Position numbers and translations under genes: made by a program
NCBI RefSeq assembly: GCF_000194945.1
Contig: NZ_GL878507.1
Coordinates: 310,001 to 374,000 of the forward strand
Reading direction: 5' to 3'
DNA length: 64,000 bases
From: Streptococcus sanguinis SK1 = NCTC 7863
GTDB taxonomy: Bacteria; Bacillota; Bacilli; Lactobacillales; Streptococcaceae
The notes under the pieces: generated by a model
Told to the model about the DNA's origin: nothing
Seen by the model: the letters and a program-made list of their open reading frames with translations, nothing else
Databases searched by the model: none
Shown: piece after piece, positions 42,352-51,010 of the stretch
How the letters are laid out: each line of letters begins with the position of its first letter
How positions within the stretch are numbered: the first letter of the stretch is position 1

Positions 42352-43236
42352 ATGAAAACCAAGATAATTGTGATAGTGGGGCCTACGGCGGTCGGAAAAA
42401 CGGCTCTGAGTATCGAGGTAGCCAAGCGCTTCAATGGCCAAATCATCAGCGGTGACAGCCAGCAGGTCTATCGTGGCTTGGATATTGGTACGGCCAAGAT
42501 TCGTCCTGAAGAGCAGGAGGGCATTCCCCATCATCTGCTGGATGTGCGGGAGGTTGGCGAGAGCTACTCGGCCTATGATTTTGTGACTGAGGCGGCTCAG
42601 GCTATTCGTGAGATTGCGGCTCAAGATCAGCTTCCCATCATTTGCGGTGGCACAGGGCTCTATATCCAGAGCTTGCTCGAGGGCTATCATCTGGGCGGCT
42701 CCGTTCCTCACGAGGAGATTCTGGCCTATCGGGCGCAGCTGGATAGTTGGTCGGATGAGGATTTGTTTAGGAAAATAGCAGAGCTGGGTATCGAGATTCC
42801 CCAGCTGAATCGACGCAGGGCTATGAGGGCGCTGGAGATTGCCCATCTGGGTGGTCAACTAGAAAACAATCAACCTGATTATGAAGCCCTGCTGATTTGC
42901 CTCGATGATGAGCGAGAGCGACTTTATGAGCGAATCAATAAGCGAGTTGATCTGATGCTAGAAGCCGGACTTTTAGAAGAAGCTCGTTGGCTGTTTGAGA
43001 ATGCTCCGACAAGTCAAGCCAGTAAGGGTATCGGCTACAAGGAACTTTTCCCCTACTTTGAAGGTCAGATGAGCCTAGAAGAGGCAGTGGACAAGCTCAA
43101 GCAGAATACCCGACGTTTCGCCAAGCGCCAGCTGACTTGGTTTCGCAATCGGATGTCCGTGACCTTCTATCAGGTGGGAAATCCAGACTATAAAAATCAG
43201 GTCATGGAAGACATCAGAAAGTTTCTGGACAAGTAG
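42352..43236 (+). CDS. miaA: tRNA dimethylallyltransferase
   Basis: Adds the isopentenyl group to A37 of tRNAs that read UNN codons. The 294-residue protein has the P-loop [10 protein letters not shown] near residue 9, [18 protein letters not shown], the HHLLDV segment, [10 protein letters not shown] and a C-terminal [14 protein letters not shown] motif. It starts the miaA-hflX series usual in streptococci. Confidence 0.96.
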   Translation: MKTKIIVIVGPTAVGKTALSIEVAKRFNGQIISGDSQQVYRGLDIGTAKIRPEEQEGIPHHLLDVREVGESYSAYDFVTEAAQAIREIAAQDQLPIICGGTGLYIQSLLEGYHLGGSVPHEEILAYRAQLDSWSDEDLFRKIAELGIEIPQLNRRRAMRALEIAHLGGQLENNQPDYEALLICLDDERERLYERINKRVDLMLEAGLLEEARWLFENAPTSQASKGIGYKELFPYFEGQMSLEEAVDKLKQNTRRFAKRQLTWFRNRMSVTFYQVGNPDYKNQVMEDIRKFLDK

Positions 43237-43267
43237 CTGGCTGACCAAGTCTTAGTAAGGATATGAG

Positions 43268-44506
43268 ATGATAGAAACAGAGAAAAAAACAGAGCGTGTC
43301 TTTCTGGTCGGTGTGGAACTAGCAGATACGGAGAATTTTGACCTATCCATGGAGGAGCTGCAAAGCCTAGCTAAGACTGCAGGGGCTGAGGTAGTCGGCT
43401 CCTATAGCCAGAAACGGGAAAAGTATGACAGCAAGACCTTTGTCGGATCTGGCAAGTTAGAAGAAATCCGGCAGATGGTTGATGCCGAAGAGATTTCGAC
43501 CGTCATTGTCAATAATCGCTTGACACCTCGCCAAAATGTCAATCTGGAGGAAAGCTTGGGGGTCAAGGTCATTGACCGTATGCAGCTGATTTTGGATATT
43601 TTTGCCATGAGGGCTAGGAGTCATGAGGGCAAGCTGCAGGTGCATCTGGCCCAGCTCAAGTACCTGCTGCCTCGCTTGGTTGGGCAGGGTATTATGCTCA
43701 GCCGTCAAGCTGGTGGAATCGGCTCCCGCGGTCCTGGTGAAAGCCAGCTGGAGCTCAATCGACGCAGTGTCCGCAATCAGATTCATGATATTGAGCGCCA
43801 GCTCAAGGTAGTGGAGAAAAATCGGGCGACCGTTCGTGAAAAACGGCTGGAATCCAGCATTTTCAAAATCGGACTCATCGGCTACACTAATGCGGGCAAG
43901 TCCACTATCATGAACTGCTTGACCAGCAAGAGCCAGTATGAGGCGGACGAACTCTTTGCGACGCTAGACGCTACAACCAAGAACATCAACCTCAGTGGCC
44001 AGCTCAACGTCACGCTGACGGACACAGTTGGCTTCATTCAGGATTTGCCGACAGAGCTAGTATCCAGCTTTAAATCCACACTGGAAGAGAGTAAAAATGT
44101 CGATTTGCTGGTCCATGTTATTGACGCCAGCGACCCTCATCATGAGGAGCACGAAAAGACTGTCCTCGACATCATGAAAGAGCTGGACATGCTGGATATT
44201 CCTCGTCTGACTCTCTATAACAAAGCGGACAAGGCGGAGGATTTCACTCCGACCCTGACTCCTTATTCTTTGATTTCAGCTAAGGCTGATAATAGCAGAG
44301 CTGTTTTACAGCAAGTCCTGCTGGAGCGGATGAAAGAGCTCTTTTTGCCTTTTACCATCAAGGTAGCGCCGGCTAAAGCTTACAAGATTCATGATTTAGA
44401 GAAAGTAGCGATTATGGGGAAGCGAGAATACATAGACGATGTCGAAACCATTTCAGGTTGGATTGCCGAGAAAAACAAATGGAAGCTGGAAGAATTTTAT
44501 GATTGA
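43268..44506 (+). CDS. hflX: ribosome-associated GTPase HflX
   Basis: A 412-residue GTPase that splits stalled ribosomes, notably under stress. It has the N-terminal HflX domain with GSGKLEEI and the GPGESQLELNRR segment, then a G domain with GYTNAGKST (about residue 204), DTVGF and NKAD. It overlaps the next gene by eight bases. Confidence 0.95.
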   Translation: MIETEKKTERVFLVGVELADTENFDLSMEELQSLAKTAGAEVVGSYSQKREKYDSKTFVGSGKLEEIRQMVDAEEISTVIVNNRLTPRQNVNLEESLGVKVIDRMQLILDIFAMRARSHEGKLQVHLAQLKYLLPRLVGQGIMLSRQAGGIGSRGPGESQLELNRRSVRNQIHDIERQLKVVEKNRATVREKRLESSIFKIGLIGYTNAGKSTIMNCLTSKSQYEADELFATLDATTKNINLSGQLNVTLTDTVGFIQDLPTELVSSFKSTLEESKNVDLLVHVIDASDPHHEEHEKTVLDIMKELDMLDIPRLTLYNKADKAEDFTPTLTPYSLISAKADNSRAVLQQVLLERMKELFLPFTIKVAPAKAYKIHDLEKVAIMGKREYIDDVETISGWIAEKNKWKLEEFYD

Positions 44507-45122
44507 TTATATTGACTTGGCCCTCAAATACGGCGGCTTTACTAGTCTAGACAGGGTCTACTTAGAGCAAGTATTGGCTGGCCTGACAGAAGAGCAGAAG
44601 CGTAGCTTCATCACACTGCCGCCCAGCGTTATCAATGCTTACTTTGCTGAGCTTTATCAAAAGAAAAGTCCGGAAGCCGCGACAGCCTATTTTTTAGAGA
44701 TTAGCCAGGCGCTGGACTTGTGGAATGCGGAGCCTAGCTTTGTAGAAAATAAACCTTTTGTACGGCTTAATCTTTCTGGCAAGTCCTATGGATTTTGCTA
44801 TGAGAGCGAGGAAGTCGGCTTGGTCTTTCCTGAAAAGCCAGAGCCAGTAACAGCCGATTTACTCTTTGAAATTGCCCAAGTCTTTCCACAGTACTTGGTC
44901 TACGAAGAAGCTGGGAGAATAAAAATGGTGCCTCTCAAAGCTGAGTCTCAAGTCGTGGAATGTAAGCAACTGACTGCCTTGACCGATTGGCAGCAGCTTG
45001 CGGATGGCAGCCAAAGAGTTCTTGGCTATAATCAAGATGAAGTCAGTCAGCTGGCTCAGTCCTATGCTGGCAGAAAATACTATCACTCGCAGAATCGTTC
45101 TGCCATGATTTATATCATTTAG
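44499..45122 (+). CDS. conserved hypothetical protein downstream of hflX
   Basis: A 207-residue soluble protein that I do not assign to a named family. The ATG at 44499 lies in the hflX end and has a GGAAG site before it, while the earlier in-frame ATG at 44439 would add 20 residues inside hflX. The position between hflX and rnz is conserved in streptococci. In related genomes it has been labelled cystathionine beta-lyase, but no PLP motif is visible, so I do not use that name. Confidence 0.75.
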   Translation: MIDYIDLALKYGGFTSLDRVYLEQVLAGLTEEQKRSFITLPPSVINAYFAELYQKKSPEAATAYFLEISQALDLWNAEPSFVENKPFVRLNLSGKSYGFCYESEEVGLVFPEKPEPVTADLLFEIAQVFPQYLVYEEAGRIKMVPLKAESQVVECKQLTALTDWQQLADGSQRVLGYNQDEVSQLAQSYAGRKYYHSQNRSAMIYII

Positions 45123-45132
45123 AAAGAAAAAT

Positions 45133-46062
45133 ATGCAATTACAATTTTTAGGAACCGGAGCCGGTCAGCCCTCCAAGGCTCGCAATGTGTCCAGCCTTGT
45201 CCTCAAGCTTTTGGAGGAAATCAATGAAGTCTGGATGTTTGACTGCGGTGAGGGGACCCAGCACCAGATCTTGGAGACGACGATTAAACCGCGCAAAATC
45301 AGCAAGATTTTTATTACTCACTTGCATGGCGACCATATTTTTGGACTGCCCGGCTTTCTGTCCAGTCGTTCTTTTCAGGCTAATGAAGAGCAGACGGACC
45401 TAGAGATTTTTGGTCCCAAAGGTATTAAGAATTTTGTCCTCTCTAGCCTGCGCGTGTCTGGTTCTCGCCTGCCTTATCGGATTGATTTTCATGAGTTTGA
45501 TGAAAACAGTCTTGGCAAGATTCTTGAAACGGACAAGTTCACAGTTTATGCGGATAAGCTGGATCACACGATTTTCTGTGTGGGCTATCGGGTGATGCAG
45601 AAAGATTTGGAAGGAACGCTGGATGCAGATAAGCTACGAGCAGCGGGTGTTCCCTTTGGCCCCCTCTTTGGCAAGGTCAAGAATGGTCAGGATATCGTCC
45701 TAGAAGATGGGACTAAAATCATCGCAGCCGATTATATATCAGCCCCTCGTCCGGGCAAAACCATTGCTATTTTGGGTGATACTCGGAAGACATCTGTCAG
45801 CGTCCGCTTGGCTGTGGCAGCAGATGTACTGGTCCATGAAGCGACCTATGGCAAGGGAGACGAAAAATTGGCCCGTAATCACGGTCACTCTACTAATATG
45901 CAAGCAGCAGAAGTAGCCAAGGAAGCTGGTGCCAAGTGCCTCCTGCTCAATCATATCAGTGCTCGCTTTTTAGCCAAGGACATCAGCCAAATGCGCCGCG
46001 ATGCCAGTACTGTCTTTGACAACGTCCATGTGGTTAAGGACTTGGAAGAGGTGGAGATATGA
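45133..46062 (+). CDS. rnz: ribonuclease Z
   Basis: Matures tRNA 3' ends. The 309-residue metallo-beta-lactamase protein has [14 protein letters not shown] at the start, the zinc motif HLHGDH, and later GDTRKT, HEATYG and the NHISAR segment. It overlaps the next gene by four bases. Confidence 0.95.
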   Translation: MQLQFLGTGAGQPSKARNVSSLVLKLLEEINEVWMFDCGEGTQHQILETTIKPRKISKIFITHLHGDHIFGLPGFLSSRSFQANEEQTDLEIFGPKGIKNFVLSSLRVSGSRLPYRIDFHEFDENSLGKILETDKFTVYADKLDHTIFCVGYRVMQKDLEGTLDADKLRAAGVPFGPLFGKVKNGQDIVLEDGTKIIAADYISAPRPGKTIAILGDTRKTSVSVRLAVAADVLVHEATYGKGDEKLARNHGHSTNMQAAEVAKEAGAKCLLLNHISARFLAKDISQMRRDASTVFDNVHVVKDLEEVEI

Positions 46063-46814
46063 GAACCATCATCATCACAGGGGCTAGCGGTGGGCTGGCT
46101 CAGGAAATGGTTAAGCTCTTGCCCCATGACCGACTGATTTTGGTCGGACGGAGCAAGGCTAAGCTGGAAAAACTATATGGAGAAAGGGAAAATCTTGACT
46201 TAGTGGAGCTGGATATCACAGATAGCTCAGCTTTGGAAAGATTTGCTGAGCGGATTGACAGTCAGTACGGCCACGTCGATGTACTAGTCAATAACGCTGG
46301 CTATGGGATTTTTGAAGAATTTGACAAAATCAGCTCAAATGATATCGAGGCCATGTTTGATGTCAACACCTTTGCCCTGATGAACCTGTCCCGGATCTTT
46401 GGAGCTCGCATGAAGCAGGCAGGTCAAGGACATATCGTCAATATCGTTAGTATGGCCGGCCTCATTGCCAGTAGCAAGTCTAGTCTTTATTCGGCGACTA
46501 AGTTTGCGGCTATTGGTTTTTCCAACACCCTGCGTTTGGAACTCCTGCCTTTTGGGGTCTATGTCACGACGGTGAACCCAGGTCCTATCAAAACTTCCTT
46601 TTTCGATCAAGCAGATCCTGACGGTTCCTATGTAAAAGCAGTCGACAAGTATATCCTTGAGCCTGACTTTGTAGCGAGCAAAATTGTCAGTTCCTTTGGC
46701 AAAAAGAAGCGGGAAATTAATCTACCTGGGATTCTCAATCTAGCTCACAAGCTTTATACCCTTTTTCCAAGAATTGCCGACAAGATGGCAGCCAATATGT
46801 TTAACTATAAGTGA
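46059..46814 (+). CDS. short-chain dehydrogenase/reductase
   Basis: A 251-residue SDR with the nucleotide loop [11 protein letters not shown] (about residues 7-17), the NNAGYG motif, catalytic Ser in VSMAGL, and the YSATK pair (Tyr and Lys). The C-terminal part resembles the DltE-like SDRs of streptococci. Substrate unknown. It overlaps rnz by four bases. Confidence 0.88.
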   Translation: MRTIIITGASGGLAQEMVKLLPHDRLILVGRSKAKLEKLYGERENLDLVELDITDSSALERFAERIDSQYGHVDVLVNNAGYGIFEEFDKISSNDIEAMFDVNTFALMNLSRIFGARMKQAGQGHIVNIVSMAGLIASSKSSLYSATKFAAIGFSNTLRLELLPFGVYVTTVNPGPIKTSFFDQADPDGSYVKAVDKYILEPDFVASKIVSSFGKKKREINLPGILNLAHKLYTLFPRIADKMAANMFNYK

Positions 46815-46820
46815 GGTTTT

Positions 46821-47531
46821 ATGACAGCTAATCTACAAGCTTACAAAGCTCATCTGCAGGCGCCTTGGGGCAAGCTTCAGTATGATATTGTTTTTGCCTT
46901 TCTAGAGTCACTGAAGGACAAGAAAATCCTGGATTTCGGCAGTGGTTTTGGAATTGTGGCTGATTTTCTAGCGAAAAACAACCAAGTGACCGCCATCGAG
47001 CTGAGCCCAGAAATGATTGCTGAGCGCAAGCAGAACTTTTATTATGAGCAATTGCAAGGCAGCTTGGACCTTCTGCAACAATTGCCAGATCAGTCTTTTG
47101 ATGTCATCATCTGTCATAATGTCTTAGAGTATGTATCAGACCCTGCTCTTTATTTAGCAGAATTTTCCCGCCTCTTAAAAAAGGACGGCAAAATTTCTCT
47201 GGTCAAGCATCACGAAGTTGGGCGGATTATGCATACAGTGGTTTTTGAAAATGATCCAGAGAAGGCCCAGCAGCTTTTGGCGGGTCAGGAATATCAAACC
47301 CACAGCATGGGAGCTGCAAAGGTCTATCAGATTAAAGAAATGATTTCAGGTCTCCCATTAGAAGTTGAAGATTATCAAGGACTACGAATTTTTTACGGGC
47401 TGCAATCCAATGACTACAAAACTGTCCCTGACTGGGCTGAAAAGATGCTTAAGATGGAGCTGGTTGTCTGCAACCAATCTCCTTATCGGGACATCGCTGC
47501 CTTTCAGCATGTTTGGCTAGTTAAGTCCTAA
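46821..47531 (+). CDS. class I SAM-dependent methyltransferase
   Basis: A 236-residue protein with motif I ILDFGSGFGIVADFLA near residue 35, an acidic motif II (AIELSPEM), and motif IV DVIICHNVLEYV. The fold is that of small-molecule methyltransferases of the UbiE/Coq5 or SmtA kind. It lies seven bases after the SDR gene. Substrate is not indicated. Confidence 0.87.
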   Translation: MTANLQAYKAHLQAPWGKLQYDIVFAFLESLKDKKILDFGSGFGIVADFLAKNNQVTAIELSPEMIAERKQNFYYEQLQGSLDLLQQLPDQSFDVIICHNVLEYVSDPALYLAEFSRLLKKDGKISLVKHHEVGRIMHTVVFENDPEKAQQLLAGQEYQTHSMGAAKVYQIKEMISGLPLEVEDYQGLRIFYGLQSNDYKTVPDWAEKMLKMELVVCNQSPYRDIAAFQHVWLVKS

Positions 47532-47606
47532 ATCGAATGAAAAAGTGTTCTTTTACATCTTAAACAAACCCCGTAAGGAGAAAGCTTTCTGCAAAGGAGA
47601 GAAGTC

Positions 47607-48617
47607 ATAGAGCCAGAGCAACCAGTCAATTATGCCCTGCTCAGCCTTTTTCAATATATTGCTTCCATTTTGGTAATTCTGGTTCACTGTCAGAGGCTTT
47701 TTGAACATGAAGCCCTGCATTTTGTTCAAAAGAGTATGTTTGGTCGCATGGCGGTTCCTTTCTTTTTAATTTCTTCAGCCTATTTTTTCCGAGTACGCTG
47801 GAAGCAAGAGCCTCAAGACGTGAAACTGACTCTGTATATCAAAGGTATTTTAAAGGCCTATGGCTTTTGGAGTTTGGTCTATCTTCCCTATGCTTTGACT
47901 TACTTCCAATCTCTGCACTGGCCTCTCTACCTAGCTCCGCTGGCTATTCTAGCAGCGCTCTTCTACATCGGAATGAGTTACCAGCTCTTGGTATATCCCC
48001 GCCTTTCTCTTAGGCTTGCTGCTGGTCCATTTTTTGTATAGGAAGTTGGGTCCCAAGAAAACATTTGCCCTTTTGTTAATTCTCTACACCTTAGGTGCTA
48101 TTGAGACATATCACGCCTATCTGGCGCCTAGTCTGCTGACGGACTGGTATGATGCTTATGCCAAGCTCTTTTTCACTAGCAGGAATGGCCTCTTCTATAC
48201 GCCTATTTTTATCTATTTAGGCTACTTTCTAGCTGATTACGGGCAGATAGCCTTATTTCAGAAGAAACGCTGGCTGTTTCTTCTGTTGGCAAGTCTTTTC
48301 CTAGTAGGTGAAGGAGTTCTGGTTTACATGAGGCAGGGACTGGATAAAAATTTTTTCTTTGCTCTCATTCCCTTTACGCTTTTCTTATTCAATTGGCTGT
48401 TAAAAACACGGTGGAAGCGCGAAAAAACTGGCGACATTTAAAAGATCTAAGTATCCTTTATTTCTTCCTCCATCCTATCTTTATTGAGTTGTCTTTCTTT
48501 CTGCTCAAATCCCAGCAGCTGACCAAGTGGGAAAATGGCCGTTGCGCCTTCCTTCTGACGATTATCCTGCCCCACCTGACGTCAGAGTTGGTGATTCGAT
48601 GGCGGGAGAAAGGTTAA
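47607..48617 (+). pseudogene. membrane acyltransferase (acyltransferase 3 family), disrupted
   Basis: Pieced together, this encodes a roughly 335-residue integral membrane protein with about ten helices, like acyltransferase 3 enzymes that O-acetylate surface polymers. Three lesions are seen. An AAGGAG site stands seven bases before ATA at 47607, where an ATG is expected. A one-base gain in CTCTT (about 47986-47990) shifts frame between SYQL and WYIPAFLLG. A one-base loss in the A6 tract at 48422-48427 shifts it again before NWRHLKDLS. The region is probably not functional, although sequencing errors in the runs should be excluded. Confidence 0.72.
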
Positions 48618-48678
48618 ATTTATCGCTAAAAAATTTGGCATGTTTAAGATGAATAGTTGCTATTTCTTTATCTAAAAT

Positions 48679-48719
48679 AAAACACACGCATTAAGTTCAG
48701 TTTTAATGCGTGTGTTTTT
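48679..48719. terminator. strong bidirectional terminator
   Basis: A 16-bp stem AAAACACACGCATTAA/TTAATGCGTGTGTTTT with an 8-base loop. It lies between the acyltransferase pseudogene and the convergent Ter genes. Confidence 0.9.
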
Positions 48720-48761
48720 AGTCAAGGAAAAAGTTAGGCAGAACACCCTTTATATGTCGTT

Positions 48762-49838
48762 CTACGATTTCAGTGAATTATCTTTTGTATTATCTCCTTC
48801 AGCTACGCCATAGACTGTTGCTAACTGAATAATTTTCTTTGCCCATTTGCTATGCGGCTTCATTTCATTCATCCGGTTTTCTTTATATCCTTTTATTACA
48901 CCAATTTGCTGCTGATTTGTATTAAGAATTGTCAGAGCATCCTGGTAGTCCTCTAAACTAACAATGTTATTCTCAGCAATAAGACTTAGCTGAGAGGGAT
49001 GGATGCAAGTTTTTCCAATGAATCCATTAAGTCTGTCTAACTCTAGCTCTTTTTTCAATCCATGAGCCCAATTACCGTCTTGAAAACGGCTATTAAAGTA
49101 TTCCCATACTGGTCCTGAACAGATATAATCTGCGGAAAAAATATTTAAGATATCTGTTAGACAGTCAGCAATAAGTTTAACATCGTAGATAGTCTGGTGG
49201 ACATTACGACGAATACCGAAAATATTACTAAAATCAGTTGCTCCCACACGGATATTTAAAGCTTTCTCTTTATAGGGTTTTAATAACTCTGATATAAAAA
49301 GAAGTTCTTCCATTCTGGTATTCTTTTTCATGATGCTCTCGCTTTCAAGAATTGGCATTATGTAAAATGTTTGATTTGTTCTTTTGTTAAAATTGTCGAA
49401 AACTTGAAGGTAGGCAGGAGCAGTAGTAGAATCAAATTTAGGAAAATTAAATCCAGAAACTAGTTTAAAGATATCAGGAGAAGAATGCTCGAGCATTTGA
49501 TTAAATTGTTGGGAAGAACGGACTCGGATAAAAATTAAAGGGAGAGAATCAAAATCTAGCTGGCCAGTTTCCAAGGCTTGATTCAGTTTGTCTAAAGTCT
49601 CAAAGAGTTGTAATTCAGCTTGATGAACAGTTCCATCTCCAATAGAATCTTCTAGATCTAGACAGATTGAGCTACAACAAGGATGGAGGCCAGCAATAAT
49701 TTCATCAACTATCTGAGTTCGATGAGCGGGCATATAAAGAAGTCCAGCTATTGCATATTGCAATAAATCTTTTGGGGAATTTTGATTAAATTGGCATCCT
49801 TCTTTAAATAGGGGTATAGAATCATAAGTAAATTTCAT
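48762..49838 (-). CDS. CitE-like C-C bond lyase of the Ter system (HpcH/HpaI TIM barrel)
   Basis: A 358-residue TIM-barrel enzyme with LLYMPAHRTQI, ICLDLEDSIGDG and a later acidic cluster like the CitE/HpcH family, where Asp/Glu residues bind Mg2+ and an Arg binds the acyl group. Such lyases cleave or form C-C bonds. In Ter systems a family of this kind (C-C_Bond_Lyase) is part of a predicted biosynthetic module. It lies 22 bases downstream of the HAD gene on the same strand, so they are probably cotranscribed. Confidence 0.82.
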   Translation of the reverse strand: MKFTYDSIPLFKEGCQFNQNSPKDLLQYAIAGLLYMPAHRTQIVDEIIAGLHPCCSSICLDLEDSIGDGTVHQAELQLFETLDKLNQALETGQLDFDSLPLIFIRVRSSQQFNQMLEHSSPDIFKLVSGFNFPKFDSTTAPAYLQVFDNFNKRTNQTFYIMPILESESIMKKNTRMEELLFISELLKPYKEKALNIRVGATDFSNIFGIRRNVHQTIYDVKLIADCLTDILNIFSADYICSGPVWEYFNSRFQDGNWAHGLKKELELDRLNGFIGKTCIHPSQLSLIAENNIVSLEDYQDALTILNTNQQQIGVIKGYKENRMNEMKPHSKWAKKIIQLATVYGVAEGDNTKDNSLKS

Positions 49839-49860
49839 TCAAATCTTCCATTCAACACTT

Positions 49861-50643
49861 TTAAGTTTTTTGTTCGAGGACTACTGAAAGAATATCCTCA
49901 GCGCCTTCTATTCCTTGATTAACAATCGTATAGCTATCTTTATTATCGATAAGCTGGTAAACTTCACTGTTCTTTGGTATCATTTTTATATCGCCTAAAG
50001 ATAAGAAGCCAGCATCTAATTTTCCGTCACCCGAAGTAATTAGAAATTCTTCTTTGAGATAGTCTTTTAAAAAAGAAAGAGCGTTTTCTTTAGAAATTTC
50101 TTTAGGGATGATGTAAAGTTTAAGCCCCTGAAGAGTGAAAGTCCATTCTAAATTTTTTAAATCTTTTTCAAGATTTGGCAAGATAAACTCTTGAACGATA
50201 TCCTGATCTTCGGTAACTTTAGTAAAAAAGAATAAATTGTCAACCAAAGATGGAGTTCTAGTTAAGTATTTTTGATATTTAGTTAAAATATCTAAGATTT
50301 TAGGATAATCCAATGCTTGTATTTGTCGAGTTCTTTCGATGTGTTCCTGCCAGACTTTTAAAGGTTGACCTTTATGCAGAATGATTCCGCCATTAGCAAC
50401 AACAGCATAAGGGCAGTCTTGTAGGGGGATAATGCGTGAGAACTGCGCTAGCGAGCGAGTTGTAATTGGAACCAAATGGATATCGCAGCGAGTTTTGACT
50501 TGAGCCAGTAATTCCAATGCTCTATGGCTCATATAGGAGATTTCACGTCCGTCTAGATGTTCTACACAAGAAACAGTCTGATAATTTTCAACAAATTTAT
50601 TAGAATAAATGATGGTTCGATCTAAATCAGTAGCAAAAAGCAT
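49861..50643 (-). CDS. HAD-family phosphatase of the Ter system
   Basis: A 260-residue HAD hydrolase of the Cof/sucrose-phosphatase type. Motif I is ATDLDRTIIYS near residue 4, with nucleophile and acid Asp pair. Motif IV is TSGDGKLDAGFL near residue 208. It probably removes phosphate from a sugar or nucleotide intermediate. In Ter systems a HAD phosphatase accompanies PRTases, a CitE-like lyase and a PELOTA protein. It is the first gene of a two-gene minus-strand unit. Confidence 0.85.
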   Translation of the reverse strand: MLFATDLDRTIIYSNKFVENYQTVSCVEHLDGREISYMSHRALELLAQVKTRCDIHLVPITTRSLAQFSRIIPLQDCPYAVVANGGIILHKGQPLKVWQEHIERTRQIQALDYPKILDILTKYQKYLTRTPSLVDNLFFFTKVTEDQDIVQEFILPNLEKDLKNLEWTFTLQGLKLYIIPKEISKENALSFLKDYLKEEFLITSGDGKLDAGFLSLGDIKMIPKNSEVYQLIDNKDSYTIVNQGIEGAEDILSVVLEQKT

Positions 50644-51010
50644 AATATTCCTCTCTTTTTTGGGACTGATAGTTGTAAAATTTTAATAGAAAATAAAAAT
50701 TTCTTTTTTAATTTCAAGCAGTTATATTTAAAGCTTATTAAAGTTAGATTGATTATCTTAAATTTTTGGTCAAACTTAAATGACTTAAGAGAATAAATTT
50801 TAGTTATCAAAGTGTGTAATTCATCAAACTATACCAATCTTACTATAAAAGAGCCGATAAGTCTAGTCTTGGAAGCATTTATAAAGAATCAAGTAGATTA
50901 TTGTCATGTATAAATTTTCCCTGTTCATGAAGTATTCATAGTCACTTCACTAAAAGAGTTGATAAGTAAAGGCTGAAACACTAGTGTTTCAGCCTTTCTA
51001 TAACTAACAT
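50644..51010 (-). promoter_or_regulatory. AT-rich gap between the calcium pump and HAD genes
   Basis: No gene of convincing length is seen in this 367-base stretch. It holds the palindromic hairpin at 50968-50997, which should end the P-type ATPase transcript, and very AT-rich DNA. An AGAGAGGA site sits before the HAD start. Only a weak promoter candidate was noticed (TTGAAA on the minus strand near 50720), so how HAD-lyase expression starts is unclear. Confidence 0.5.
50968..50997. terminator. perfect 30-base palindrome, likely terminator of the P-type ATPase gene
   Basis: AAAGGCTGAAACA/TGTTTCAGCCTTT with a CTAG centre. It lies just after the ATPase stop on the minus strand and is related in sequence to the hairpin at 53670-53703 upstream of that gene. 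Confidence 0.75.

Noticed and set aside
44439..45122. Longer start at 44439 for the gene after hflX
   Set aside because: It would overlap 68 bases of hflX and lacks a ribosome site; the ATG at 44499 is the better start.
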